Positions 46,387 through 58,690 of a stretch of DNA of 64,000 bases are shown here, one piece after another. Origin of the DNA: Cylicocyclus nassatus (taxonomy: Eukaryota > Nematoda > Chromadorea > Rhabditida > Strongylidae); NCBI GenBank assembly GCA_958299035.1, contig CATQJL010000316.1:11440347-11504346 (forward strand). The letters run 5' to 3'. The notes below the pieces were generated by a model, which ran no database searches, was not told where the DNA came from, and saw nothing but the letters and a program-made list of their open reading frames with translations. Numbering within the stretch: the stretch's first letter is position 1; the number at the start of each line of letters is the position of its first letter. Both the position numbers and the translations under genes were made by a program.

Positions 46387-46940
46387 CTAGCTGACTTACT
46401 CGGCTTCGCCCGGCCCTGTCAAAACACTATGGTAAAGCTCTCATCCGCATCCCTGTACAACCTTTCTTGTGCCCAAGTTTATATGCCAATTCCCTATTCC
46501 TGCTGTTTTAATAATTAGCATGCTCGATTACCTCTCCCCCCCCCCCAAATTAAATCCCGTAGCTCAAATTTTGCAAAAATTCAATAAAATCGAAAGAGTA
46601 GTAAATAGAAAAAACCTCTTTTCTGGAAACTAATATTCGTAATCAGCATGCTCGATTGCCCCACTCCTCTCCCCCTCCCCCCTATGCCAACTTCCAGCCC
46701 CCGTAGATCAAACTTTACAAAAAAAAATTGATAAAAATCGATAAATCGATGTCGATTGATGAAGAAAAGTATGACAGTACATGTAAAGTACACGCCCATG
46801 ACACCCGTCCCACTCCAAAGTGTATGTGTGCCAAAATTTGTTCGGATCGTTAAGAAATGGAATTTTTCATTCGGAACATACATACATACATACAAACAGA
46901 CAGACAAACAGGCAGAAGACATTCAGCTTTATATATAAGA
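46387..46940 (-). mobile_element. Helitron-like element (554 bp)
   Basis: Minus strand: A then TCTTATATATAAAGCTGAAT at 46940 inward, TCTG/TATG tract, body with TAACGATCCGAACAAATTTT, two minisatellite-type units, then CGGGCGAAGCCGAGTAAG and CTAG at 46387, followed by T. Both ends intact. Confidence 0.6.
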
Positions 46941-47097
46941 TTGAAAACTTTTTATTTCAGGAGAACGATTTTACGTGAAATTACTATTGTAAAGAGAATA
47001 TAGCGTTTTTAAAAGCATCAAAAACTTAGATGCTTGATTACCAGTGGAACGGGTAGTTGTGGATGGCGCTTACAAATGGCGCGACTCGGCGATACAG

Positions 47098-48122
47098 CTC
47101 GGATAATCGTCGGGAGCAAGCGGTCCACAAACTCGCACTTTTCTGCAAGCGGTCAGCAATAGGGCGCGGTCAAACCGCCAGCGAGCGATAATTCGGTGTA
47201 CTGGCAACGGGCACAATATAGACGAGCGCTAGTCCAAATAATTTCTTTCAACGAGCATTTCTAGCGTACGCCGAACAAAGCTGGGACTCTTTATGGCAAC
47301 GGCTCAGAGAATTGGCGGGGATAGGCGGCCATGCGATTTATAGGCAAGCGGGAGCCGAAAAAATAGTTCTCTGATTTCTTGCGTTCCGTTTGCAAATATT
47401 TGGGATAATGTTAGGCATTATCTGGGCGAATATGTAGGAGTTATTCTCAAATTAGTCACGGCGCAGTGAACGCACTCCCGTAACTTTCCGCGAAAATATG
47501 CAAAAATGTTGGGGGTTGCACGGTCTTTTGAAAAACCGCGCGTTGATACCTTCCGCTCAGAGAAGGTACCCCAAACTCGGGTAATTAAACTCGATGACAC
47601 CTCTGCCACACAGAGACTCACCTTTGCTTGGCGCACGCCCGAAACTGTGTAAAAAGTGTTCGAGCGCCTGTTGAAAGTTGAGCCAGCGCTCCGTGAAAGA
47701 GATTGTTTGACCAGCGCACGCAGAAAATTCTGTATTGCTGCCCGCTGGCAGAACACGGAAGTACCGCCTGCTGAAGATTTGGCTCACGCCCCAAAATTTT
47801 GCTGACCGTTTGCAGAAAAGCGCAGTTTGCGGACCGCCTGCCCCGGTGATTAACTGACCCGAAATTGATGTACTTTCTCTCAGCGGAAGGTAGCGGTCCT
47901 TTATGAAAGACCATGCGGCCCCCAATAATTTTGCATATTCTCGCACAAAGTTCGCGAGCCTCTGCGCCGCAGTTGATCCATAGAAAAACGAGCATTTGTC
48001 GAAGAAATGGCCAACATTCTTTCAAATTTTTGCAAGCGGACCGTAAGAAGTCAGCGAACTATTTTTTCGATGCCCGCTTGCCCAAAAATCGCATGACCGC
48101 CTGCCCTCGGCGATCATCTGAA
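47098..48122. mobile_element. MITE of the CTCAGATAATCGCC family with a nested relative
   Basis: The outer ends (CTCGGATAATCGTCGG at 47098, CTCGGCGATCATCTGA ending ~48122) match the family at 22993-23578. A second copy in the opposite orientation lies inside at about 47303-47858 (CTCAGAGAATTGGCGGGG to CCCCGGTGATTAACTGA). Flanking outer sequence resumes at 47859 where the 23-kb copy reads on, so the inner unit is an insertion. Target duplications are eroded. Confidence 0.7.
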
Positions 48123-49439
48123 TGGTTTAAAGGTAAACCACTCTCATATCTTTCATTAATCTTTTATCATTGCAAGTTCTGCGAAGTGCAGTAGTATTGT
48201 TCATGGCAACAGGATACCCTCTTGATAACTGTTAACAGTGTTCCTGGCCAGGAACCGTCAGAGCGTCAAAAATCCAGCAAATGCTCTCTTGCCAATGTTT
48301 TTTTGACTCAAGTGGTTCTCGGCGCATTCTGCGTTTGGACTTGTTCAGGCGGAATCTCCGCTCATTCGTTCGCATTACTATCTCTTCATTGAGTCATAGC
48401 ACTATTCAGTGATTATTTTGAAATGACCCCCTTTACCCAGCAAACAAATAACTTTATTTTCAACCCCGTTCTGGATGAGTCGATTTTTCAACCTATGCAT
48501 GTGGATCGCATTCCAGTGTCGAAGTCATGAATCTAACATTTTTTAGTTTTAGATCAAGCGACACATTTTCTAAGAGGGGTTTTACCTCAAATCGCTATAC
48601 TTTTTATTTTTTTACTTGTATTATTCAGTCTTGGTAATGTGGTTCCATTTTATTGTTTGTACATTTTGACTCTCCGTTTCTTTGGTGCGTTCTTAATTTC
48701 GGTATATTCTCACTAGCAAGGCCACGTAGTAACATGGTAGCACCCTTTTCTACTTCCTCAAAAGAGAAGCGTTTTATACAAGGTAAGTCAATCATTGAAG
48801 TTGAAAAGATGGGCAGGAAGGAGATGGGGAGGGGGGAGTCGTTCGTAATCAAAACTGTTTGCGACGGTTACGTACTGCACTCCCTAAAAATTCTGCTAAG
48901 AATCATTCGTATCAATTTTGCTGTTTTCAAACTACTCGCATGCGAGCAACACTTTTTGAATTTGTACAGAAAAGAAAGCTTTGAGATCCCCTTTCTAAAG
49001 AGTGTGAAACAAATGCTACTCGAAGAGGATTTGAAATAATGTTTTGAAAAATAATTTACGGCGAGTGTGGCAAGTGTGGCAGTACCACTCAAAGAGCATT
49101 GTGGGGTACCTCGTCGGCAGCGCAATTCCATATCAGTTGCCGATTTAATGCGTGGCTAAAAATCATGTGTCAGCAGCTCACATGCCTAACGTAAAAACAC
49201 AGAGTTGCCGCCCTTCAAAAAATCACGAATAGTGAACCAGCTTTATTCTTACAAAGTACTAGTGAACCACGCGACCTCGTAAACTGCATGCCAAAAAGCG
49301 CATAAGATTCGCGGTATGCATCTCAATTAACACCTTAGCAGTGGACGTGCTCTCAGATTTCGATTTAAGTGTGTGCGTGGAGAAGTGTTTGCCCAGAGAT
49401 ACACTCGGGGAAAACCATCCCCGAATGCTTTGACGGTCA
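48123..49439. other. No gene seen
   Basis: A 128-codon frame at 48653-49039 has no recognised domain. No mobile element termini are visible. Confidence 0.3.
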
Positions 49440-50078
49440 AATTTTCCCAACATTCCCTCCAAATTTTCTCCTAGGTAGGTTCCAATGGTTCACTTCGTCT
49501 TTTTTCTCTCTCCTAATGCTAACTCAGAGTTCCCTTATGGCCGAGACTCTCCTCCTTGAGCTTCCTAACTAAATTGACCAAGAAAACCTTCCTCCACAAA
49601 TTCCTCAAATGAGAGTGCTGAGTCCCACGGCGCCCATTCTTTTTCTTGCTCAAAGATGGTGATCAAATTTTGTGAGTGACTATACAATCGCCCTTAGCTG
49701 GGGATACCTCGACGCGGATCTTGCTTGTAGCGCCATCCCTTGTTGCGCGTTTTTTTGAGCAACTCGACAAGCAGAATTTGTTTTGAGTTCTTTGACACTT
49801 TCATTTGCGGTTCCACACTACTATGAGGTGATGTTTTGTATACTAAACACTTCATTAGGTACGCTTCAGATTGCTGTGCGGGCTTCGAACAGTGGAGACA
49901 CAGTCTACCTAGTTCGAACAAAAATTCAACATCACGTTTTGATGAAAGTTCTCTCTTTTGAGCCTTATTTGACCTGCTGATTAGGAGGTTATTCATTTGC
50001 ATAGTATGACCTTTACGATGTGGGTCAAGGTCTCAGATCCCCGTTTGGAACTTTGCACGGGGGATTTTTTTCAATCTA

Positions 50079-51410
50079 TTAGGTCGTTTCATAAGTTCGT
50101 AAAGTTTTCATTCTCATTCTCACTTCTTTGATGAGCGGTTGGTTTGCGGCAAGTTGCGTATACTATCAATAAGAGCTGATCATGCTCTTCAAAGCAGACT
50201 ACCCTATTTTCCGGAGTATAAGCCGCATTTCTTTCTACCGTGCGCCGGCTGAAATGCGATGTCGTTCGCGATGCGCGAAGCCGCACAAGCAGCAACTATC
50301 ATTTACTTCGCCTGATAATCTAACACGGGCTTTACTTATTTGGTTTCTTCGCAGGTGTTTTTGTTTGTAACAAAATTCTCTACCTTCTCATTTATTTTTC
50401 AAAAATCCGCTGAACAATAAAAGAACGTTCGAATACCAGTAGTAACATGGGAATGGAAGGTGATAGGCTTCAAATGGTAAATCAAAATGAAAGAATGCAC
50501 AACTTCAGCACCAGTAACATCATTGAAAAAAGGAAAGCACAGTGAACCAGTAGTATCATTTAGGAAAGAAAACACAACCTAAACACCCGCAAAGTCATAT
50601 GAAACAAGAAAAAAGTGAAGACATGACTATCCGTACTAAAACGCACCGAGTTAATTTGCTATATAGCTCTCTTCAAAGGCGCTTTCGTGCCATTGTTCGC
50701 TGCGGCGGGTGCGGCTTATATAAGGTGCGGCTTATACTCCGGAAAATAGGGTAGTTTTTTCTATAAAAAGTTGATCTGCTTTGATTCCTCAGTTTCCAAA
50801 GAAAGAATTCTTAGAGGGCAAAAAGAAGCATTTTAGCACTTGCTCTTTTTTCTTATTAAAAAAGCGATTTTTTGCCGATTTTGGAATAAGGCGTATCCTT
50901 CTCAATATGAGACAAAAAACTGATTTGCTTCAGAAACAAAGGGTTTGCAGGATGTCGCCTGAAGAAGACTTTTTTTGCAGAATGGGCAGGAGGTTCTGCA
51001 CTGAGATTTGCTAGGCAAGAACATGACGGTCGTCCATACCGTATGCAACACGGCTGCACGTCTAAACTAATCCCTACTGCACAAAAGCCTAAACAGATCT
51101 AGTAAGTTTTTTTGCGCGACAAAAAATGGCCCCTACGGCTACCGTCGTCATCATAGCTGTCCTGCAGGACTTGACAGGAAATGCATTAGTACTCTATATA
51201 CTCCTGGAATCTCGCTCTAGCATACTGTCATCTGTTCCAGTCTATCACCGATCATGCAGACGATGTCTGTTTTGAAGGCGATCTCAGGCGCTTGTTAGAC
51301 GACTTTTTTGAAATCAGACCCGCTGGGTTTTGGAAAAACGGAAGTGAAAATCTGATTGCTTGTCATTTCAATAATTTATAAAAACTCTACGAACTTATGA
51401 AACAACCTAA
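50079..51410. mobile_element. Non-autonomous mariner-type element (1,332 bp)
   Basis: Tips TTAGGTCGTTTCATAAGTTC and, reverse-complemented, TTAGGTTGTTTCATAAGTTC; TA at 50077-50078 and 51411-51412. Holds the MITE at 50202-50751. Confidence 0.9.
50202..50751. mobile_element. TIR MITE (550 bp), CCCTATTTTCCGGAGTATAA family
   Basis: Exact inverted ends CCCTATTTTCCGGAGTATAA with GCCGCA beyond; TA at 50200-50201 and 50752-50753. GGTGCGGCTTATA is repeated near the right end. I recall similar TATTTTCCGGA-CTATAAG ends from repeats of many animals, but cannot name the superfamily. Confidence 0.85.
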
Positions 51411-53510
51411 TATTATCACTAATACCATGTGCATTCTTTTAAACTGGTCGCTGTAACTTTGCTTAGAAAATTATGCAGATTATGAATAAAACAATCATTT
51501 GTCATGGTAACGTTGTGAAGTCACTGAAGATGCGACATGGGGACGTAGTCGCAGATTTGGTTGGAAATCGGCCTTGAGCGCAGTCGACACGCTGAGCACT
51601 AATATCATTGCCTTTTTGCTTTTGAAGGAAGACCTCTTAGCAAAGTTACGGCGAAAGCAACTGGTCGAATCGTATGGAACTTTGTGAAGGGTTGACTGAC
51701 CTTCTGATCACGTACATCGCGCTTATTTCGCGTAATAAGGCTTTGTGGGTTTTTGAGATCTAAACTTTCTAATAGTCAAATAAGGGTCTACGCTTTATCA
51801 TGACCGAATTGCAGCCAAGTTCTCAACTGCCTCCTCACTGCACCGTAACTCCATCAGGCTTGCTCAGGAAAAGTGCACGACTTTTGTGATCAGCGTGTCG
51901 AACCCTTCTGGAAAAAGTTTCAGCAAAATCTGGGACTTACAGCTTATGCGTATACATCCGTAATAAGGTGCTAGCATGACGAATAAATATGTTATTCGTG
52001 AGAAGCGTGCTAGATATCCTCCCCCCCCCTTCTTTCCCCCTACACGCGGTTTCAGTGATTTCGGAGATTTTCATACGGGATCGTTACGCTTGGATAGTAT
52101 TAAAAGACCTATCATGCGAAATGGACGCGATTTATGATTGATTGACGATTAGCACGTCAGAAACCCCCTGCCCAAAGTTCCAGGCGGATTTTCGCTTTCG
52201 ACTGCTTTTACACCCACCGTATTTCCTCGAGAAGGTACCAAAACACAGAAAAGTAGTGCTTTCGTGATCACATATTAATTCCTTGACAAAGTTCAGAGCA
52301 AATCGTAACATTTTCGTTGCCGATTGCTGAAAGTGGACTGATCAGATCGCATGTGTACTGGAAAAAGTTCGTATCAATTTATGTTGGAAGAATTATCTAA
52401 TATTCCTTCCAACAAAGATTCGCCGCACTGTATAGCTGATTTCCCCTTCCTAGCTCGGGAACGATCTTCACGGCTTTCCGCCGAAGAAAGATCATTTGAT
52501 GAAGCTATTTTAAAGATTAGTTAGCTCAGCGTTCAGAATGGCTGCGCTCAAGGCGGATCGATCAAAGTGTAAAGTGGGCGCAGTTGCTAATACTTGTTTA
52601 GTCAAAGAAGGCGTGTTTTTAGAGTTTGTATCCAAAACTGCTTCTTTGATGCCACATCCTGACTATGCTAGGGGGGCAAATGAAAATGCTAGAAGCTTGA
52701 AACAAAATTTGCTTGTCAAGATCCCAGAAACAGACGGGAAGTAGGTATAGCGCTCCAAACAAGATTCGTGCACCAGTCGAGGTATCCCCAGCTAAAAGCT
52801 GATCTACAGTCACTCGGATTTTGTTATGGTTAGTGTGCCCAAAATTCTCCCCCATCCCTCCCTTAACCCCCTCCCCCGCGATCTTCTCCGAAGTGCCCTG
52901 TCAGATCAGCTTCTAACACTTTCTCGCCATTTTACTACCTCAGAGTTCCCATGTTGGGGTCCAGACTTTTCGTTCCCTGGCGAAAGTGCCCAAACCTCCT
53001 TCCTGTAGAATTTTTTTCAAAAAAAGCGTTCCACGGTGCCCATTCTCTTCCCTGTCCAAAGCTAATAGCCAATCGAATCTTTTTAGGCTAGAGTGCAGTT
53101 CTTCTATACCCCCCCTTCAGAATTCACTCATATGTGCCCTGTCAAGTCCCAATACTTTCGCGCTAATTCACCAATTCAGAAGGTCTCTTATGACCCAGAC
53201 TCCCCTTCGTAGGTTCTCTGACCAAAATGCTAGGAAAACCTTCCTCCACAAATTTCTCACACGAGAGTGCTGAGCAGAGGTGCGATGGGGGGAGCAGGGC
53301 CCACCAAAAGTGAAGGTGGTCCCAGCTACCACTGGTCGGCCAAAAGTGAAGGTGTTAGTGTCGGACACTTACCTCCCTCCCAAAAACGTCGACGGGGGGG
53401 GGCACTAACGTTCCTTCCACGTCGTTGCCGCCAGTGCGCGGAAAACTAGCAAAACAAATGCAAAAGGGATCACTGAAAGCATATTTTTATGTATACAGCG
53501 TCATGAATAT

Positions 53511-54689
53511 CTAAAATAAACGTGTTCAGTAAATGGTGTACTTGGAAGTAAAACTCAGCGGAACTGTACTTTATCAATTATGTTTTGTTATAATGTACAG
53601 CGAAGAAAGTAGATCGATCCAGGCAATAATGGCCGAAAACCAGAATTTTGAATAATTAAATAATAAAAAATTATGCCAAATTTCCACTGTAATAAATCTG
53701 TTGTTTGAAGCAAAAAAAAGGTGCTCTATCAGCTAGTGAAAGAATTGAATGGATTTTAGAGATAGTCGTTGAAAACCAGAATTCCAAAATTTACGCTATT
53801 TTTGCGTATTTTTTGGCAGTTGACAGTTAAACTCATATAAATCTTGAATGTGAAAGTGTGTGATATTGCGACTTTATAGGTTTTATAGAGTAAGGTTTGT
53901 CTTATTAGGATATGTCTTAGCCGTTCCGATCCATTGAAACACCTCCGAGATTCAGAGTCTTGAAAAAGCAAAAAAAAAAGCGCTTTCGAATTTCAACAGC
54001 TCATAACTTCTTCAGAACTGTATGAATCATGTTGCAACTTCATAGGTTAGATTCTACTCATCAAGAGCTTTCAGATGATCTATAATATAAGAGTTTAAGG
54101 CCTCCTACGAATTATGCCCTGGGGGAAGTCTTTTCATATCAAAGTCTCCCTTAGCCCACTTTAATGCATTGAAGGGGGGAGACTTTGTGATGAAAAGGCT
54201 CCTCCAGGGCATAATTCGTAGGAGGCCCTAAACCCCCACATATTATATATTATCTGAAAGCTCTTGACGAGTAGAATCGTAGAAACTTATGAAGTCGCAA
54301 CATCACACACTTTCGCATTCAAGATCTATATGAGTTTAACTGTCAATGCCAAAGAACACGCAAAAAATGGTGTAAATTTTTAGAATTCTGGTTTTCAACG
54401 ACTTTCTCTCAAATCCACTCGATTTTTTCACTAACTGATAGAGCACGATTTACTCTTCAAAACCTATGAGGTCTCAACTGCTGACATCTTCAAACAACAG
54501 ATTTATAAAAGCGGAAATTTCGCATGATTTTTCACTATTTAATTATTCAAAATTCTGGTTCTAGGCCGCTACTGCCTGGATTGATCTACTTTCTTCGCTG
54601 TACGTTATAACAAAATTTCTTTGATAAAATCCGTACAGTTTTGCTAAGTTTTACTTCCAAATACACCATTTACTGAACACGTTTATTTT
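53511..54689. mobile_element. Long palindrome element (1,179 bp)
   Basis: Arms from AAAATAAACGTGTTCAGTAA to its complement at 54689 run ~500 bp with moderate divergence; GAATAT flanks both sides (53505-53510, 54690-54695). No coding frame. Superfamily not determined. Confidence 0.75.
54099..54228. mobile_element. GGCC-tipped MITE at the palindrome centre
   Basis: GGCCTCCTACGAATTATGCC and its complement (up to 54228) enclose ~130 bp, themselves largely paired (GGGGGAAGTCTTTTCAT-type / ATGAAAAGGCTCC). Confidence 0.55.
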
Positions 54690-54696
54690 GAATATA

Positions 54697-55520
54697 TTAG
54701 GTCATTTCAAAAGTTCTTTCGCCAGTTCTGCAAAATATCATAACTTCCTTCCTTCTTGGTGGAATTTTTCGTTGCAATTTTTGTTTGCACGAAGAAGCCT
54801 TTCTCTTTACAATAGTGTCTTTGCCATGAAATGGCGTGAGAAAATTCGAGAGTTAGAAACAATTGAATAAATTTACTCAAGATTGACATTTTTTAAGCTG
54901 GATCACGAAAAATTCCGAAAGTGTTTTTTGATAGGAAAAATTATGCTCTTTACTATAGTGCCTCTCCCACGGAACAAAACGAAAAAGATCGAAAGTTATA
55001 AGCAAAAAAGAGAATTGCTTCAGTTTTGCAATTTTTGAGCATGCCCAAAAAAACCCAAAAACGTCACAAAAAGGCGGGAAAGTCAAGGACAGGAGTTCTG
55101 TGACCTTCTCTTTCTAGGTAAGGGATTTTTGTGCTAAGGGAGAGCAATTTTGATTTTCATGGAAACGTATAGCAAATTCCTAAAAAAATCATTACTTTTC
55201 ATAAGAACAGTCGTTCAACAAGGAGTTTGCCTAGCTATGATAGAAAGACGGGAACATAAAACATATGTTTATGTTTGTTTCGGTATTTTTTGTAACGTTT
55301 CAAGATTTTTGGTGAGCTTTTTGAAATTACCAAAATTTGAGTGGTTTTCTTTCTGCATTTTAACTCTGCGACTTGTGCCTGGTAGAACGAATTTAAGCCA
55401 TAGCCAGAAACTACATGATCTCTTCATTCCAAGAAAAATTATCCCAGGCAAATGCAGGCAGATAGCAGAGAGTTACGACTTTTTGGAGATTAATGCGAAC
55501 GAACTTTTGAAATGACCTGA
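54697..55520. mobile_element. Non-autonomous mariner-type element (824 bp)
   Basis: Tips TTAGGTCATTTCAAAAGTTC and TCAGGTCATTTCAAAAGTTC; TA at 54695-54696 and 55521-55522. A 121-codon frame inside has no transposase similarity. Confidence 0.9.
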
Positions 55521-57180
55521 TATTTGCCGCCGTATACATAAATATATGCTTTCAATAATCTTTTTTGCGTTTGTTTTGCTTATTTTCCTTCTTTATCGTC
55601 CAGCGAAAAATTTTTTATTCCAAAAGTGAAGGTGGTCACCCTGTACCAGCTCAAAAGTGAAGGTAGGGGCGAATCGGCTCCCACTACCGCACCTCTGGTG
55701 CTGAGTCACACGGTGCCCATTCTTTATCCTGGGCAAAGATGGTAATAAACCGAATTTTCTTATGGCCAGAGTGCCCAGTGTTCCCCTCCCACCCCTCCTT
55801 TAGGCAATGCCCAAACTAAAAGCGATTTTGAGATTATGTGCTTACCTGGGCCATTCGCTATGCTAAATACGAAAATCTACACTGGAAAGTGTGAAAACGG
55901 CGAAAAGAGAGTCTAACGCAGGACAGTTAGTAGGTGGGCGAGCCCCTCGTCCTGTGAAGTAGCTCTCCCAACTTTGGGAGCGATACTTCTCCCCTAACAT
56001 CGCCATCGACAAGTTCGAAGCTTGACTTGAAATCGGAAGGAAAGATCACTCATGGAGTTAGGAGAGTGACTTCAAAAAGTGGAAGGCCTTGTCCGCTTGC
56101 TGATATCCTTCCCGTGTTTAAGTCCTTTCCATTTTCGAGCTCTCACATGTAGACTTTCGAATTCATCACAGCGAATAGGCCTAGGTATGCTCAAACAAAG
56201 TTGACTTCTTGCTCGAACGCTGCCTTCAACCTCCCACCCTCCCCCCCCCCCCTTCCCCGATCTTCTCCCAATTGCAGTGCTCGCCTTTTACTACTTCAGA
56301 GTTCCTTGTTACTCTCCTATAAAACTTTATCAATTGAGGCGGTTTCCCAGGTGCCCCATTTCTTCCCTTCATAAGCTGGTGATGGCCAAGTCTTTTTATG
56401 GCCAGTGCCCACAGTTTCCCTCCCACCGTTTCCCCTCCCTCCGCTCGAAATTCTCTCTCAGGTGCCCTGTCAAAAGCAGTGGCTTTGCAAATCTTTGATC
56501 TGTAGTTTCGTTTGCCTGAGGTATTTCGACGCGCTGACTCCAAAAATCTACCTTGAAGAGCGAGAAAATGGCGAAAACCGGCAAATCGAAAAGTTTCCCA
56601 AGACCTCTCATTTTAAATTTGGAAAAATGGAAGTCTTCCCGCCATGGCTAGAGACGTAAAGTCGTTGTGGAACCCTCATGTTTATAGCACTGCGACGTGC
56701 TGTCAGCGTGAGGGATATTGCCGGCTTGTTCGAGCGCGTGAAAGAATTGCTTGCGCGAACGTTTAGGGGGCAATTTCCCAGGCAAGGGCAGCATGCTGTG
56801 GCTCGGACCTGCTCCGTTCTCATGTCTTGGGAGTAAGCAACCGAGATGCTTGGTTTTGCCGAGCCACTGCCTTCAGTACCAACCCTTCCTTTCTAATTTA
56901 TTACTCCAGAGTTTCCTTTGGAGGCCAGACCCTCCTCCTTAGGTTCCCTGGCAAAGTACCCGATCCCTCCTTCAAAACTTTTTCAAAAAGGCGAGTTTTA
57001 CGGTGCCCATTCTTCTCCCCCGTCTGAAGCAGTAGTCAACTGAATCTTTTTATGGCCAGAGTGCTCAAAGTTCCTCTTCCTTCCCTTAACCACCTCCCAC
57101 CCCAGAATTTTCTCCCAAAGTCCTGTCAAGTTCCAAAAATTTCTCACCATTTTACTATAGGTACAGGTTTTTTTTATCAC

Positions 57181-58262
57181 TATAGTGTTTACTTCTTCAG
57201 TCTAACTCAGTCAAATGCAAGTGGCTCGAACATCTTGTTTTTCACTCCCCGGCTACGACCCTTTCCTCTTCTGACCCCTCAATACTCCCTCGGGTCTGGC
57301 GTACCCCACCTCAGCCTCTCTGGTGCCACACATCTCAGGCTTGACTCTGTCTCTGACTGTAGCGGGCTCCATTATCGAACGATTGTCTTTAGTACGAGTG
57401 GTATGCGGCGTCAAATGAAGGACCACAATACTAAGACGGGGCATTCAAGACAATATGAAATAGTAGTCGGAAGCGATGATAGAGGCAGACATAAACTTGA
57501 CGAAGACGGTGTCTAGGTCATCAGTCTTTGGGGCTGCGCATTAGGTAATTCGCGCATAAAATAGAGAGCAACATATTGGTAGTCTTCGAGTAGGCGATTC
57601 TCAGAAGTATAGCAGGTGGTGCATTTGCAGACATTTGACTGTCGAGAACTTGTAGAAACTCCATTTCAAAACATTGCTTTTCGTACTCTTCAGCTAACAA
57701 AAACAGCCAAGCGTACGTATCATACGTTAGGAATCCGCGCCATACTTTCGGGAAGCCGCTAAGACAATAGTCGAGTTTCGTGAACGATATACTGCATTGC
57801 TTATCAGTCAAGGCTATGAAAGTCAAATAAGAACAGAGAAATGTTATATACAAATACTGTAATGTTCTATCCTCTCTCGCTGCTGGATTCGACTGCAGCG
57901 CATGTCATCATGATAAATCATCAAGACGAGATCTATCTTCACCTATTCAATTAAGTGCGAACTTTTAACTCATTTGAGGGCTATTAACAGCCTTCATGCA
58001 ACTGCAGAAAACTGTCAATAGCCTCAACTTTTACCCCTCATTCAAATGCATTACAAGGAAGACGTCGTAATAAGCGCTTTATAAAGCTAGGTTGATCGGC
58101 TTTCTGAATGCGAATAAAGTTTGCCGCAAATGCAACAACTCATTGTTTTCGCTTGGATAAAGCTCTAGACAACCAACACCGTATTAAAAGGTTACAAATC
58201 TGGTTGGAAAATATGTTTACAAAGATGAGACTGGCGGAGAAAAAGTGACGACCCATTAAAGG
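57181..58262. other. No gene seen
   Basis: A 110-codon minus-strand frame (57521-57853) looks protein-like in composition but is within chance length and unrecognised. Confidence 0.3.
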
Positions 58263-58288
58263 AGGTATTCACAGCGTGCAGAGATGAA

Positions 58289-58640
58289 GAGCAGGTACCC
58301 GCGAGTAGGTACATAGAGCAAAGTACATTTTGGAAAACAAAAAACCAAAAACTTCCTGGAAAAGAAGGAGAAAAATGGAAAATGGGTTTGATTGCTGCCT
58401 AAGGTTGCGTTCATAATGATCCCGAAGCCCGGGAACAGTCTCAGCAAAGCGCTCATTTCAAGCACAGAGCTGAAATGAGCACTGTGCTGAGACTGTTCCC
58501 GGGCTTCGGGATCATTATGAACGCAACCTTGGGCAGCAATCAAACCCATTTTCCATTTTCTCCTTCTTTTCCAGGAAGTTTTTTGTTTTTTTTTTTCCAA
58601 ATGTACTTTGCTCTATGTACCTACTCGCGGGTACCTGCTC
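58289..58640. repeat. Near-perfect 352-bp palindrome
   Basis: GAGCAGGTACCCGCGAGTAG (58289-58308) pairs with 58621-58640 and pairing is almost unbroken to a centre near 58464. The inner third (GGTTGCGTTCATAATGATCC and complement) may be a separate MITE in the middle. Diverged outer ends (GCGT(G/T)CAGA) extend to about 58270 and 58665. Confidence 0.85.
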
Positions 58641-58690
58641 TTTCGAAATCAGTCTGAACGCAGCCTAATCCTCCGTCCCGCGCAGTCTTA

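Larger units (their letters stand above)
49697..52792. mobile_element. TIR element (~3.1 kb) holding nested elements
   Basis: Exact 20-bp inverted ends TTAGCTGGGGATACCTCGAC (49694-49713; partner 52776-52795), with partial inverted similarity inward for ~100 bp (GACAAGCA(G/A)AATTTG, CATTTTCATTTGC-type). TA can be read as the duplication at 49695-49696 and 52793-52794. No transposase; ~1.76 kb own sequence after removing the nested mariner. Confidence 0.75.
53275..55697. mobile_element. Non-autonomous hAT element (2,423 bp), perfect 8-bp TSD
   Basis: Ends CAGAGGTGCG(A/G)T are inverted; GTGCTGAG is present at 53267-53274 and 55698-55705. CAG-G-type tips and an 8-bp duplication define hAT. Subterminal copies of AAAGTGAAGGTGG occur at both ends. 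The own arms (to ~53510 and from ~55523) are inverted repeats of ~170-230 bp; the middle is two later insertions. Confidence 0.9.
49440..57180. repeat. Old C-rich satellite, interrupted by two insertion stacks
   Basis: Diverged units of ~230-260 bp recur at 49440-49690, 52796-53274, 55706-55800, 56230-56480 and 56880-57180. Recurring strings: CACGGTGCCCATTCTT, TTTTATGGCCAGAGTGC, CAGGTGCCCTGTCA, CCTTCCTCCACAAATT. 49697-52792 and 53275-55697 are insertions within it. Distances and divergence suggest great age. Confidence 0.6.

Noticed and set aside
54697..55520. Mariner transposase gene in the 121-codon frame
   Set aside because: No DD34D-type motif or helix-turn-helix is visible, and the element is too short for a full transposase.
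57521..57853. Minus-strand host exon
   Set aside because: 110 codons are within chance; splice sites are not consistent and no homology is recognised.
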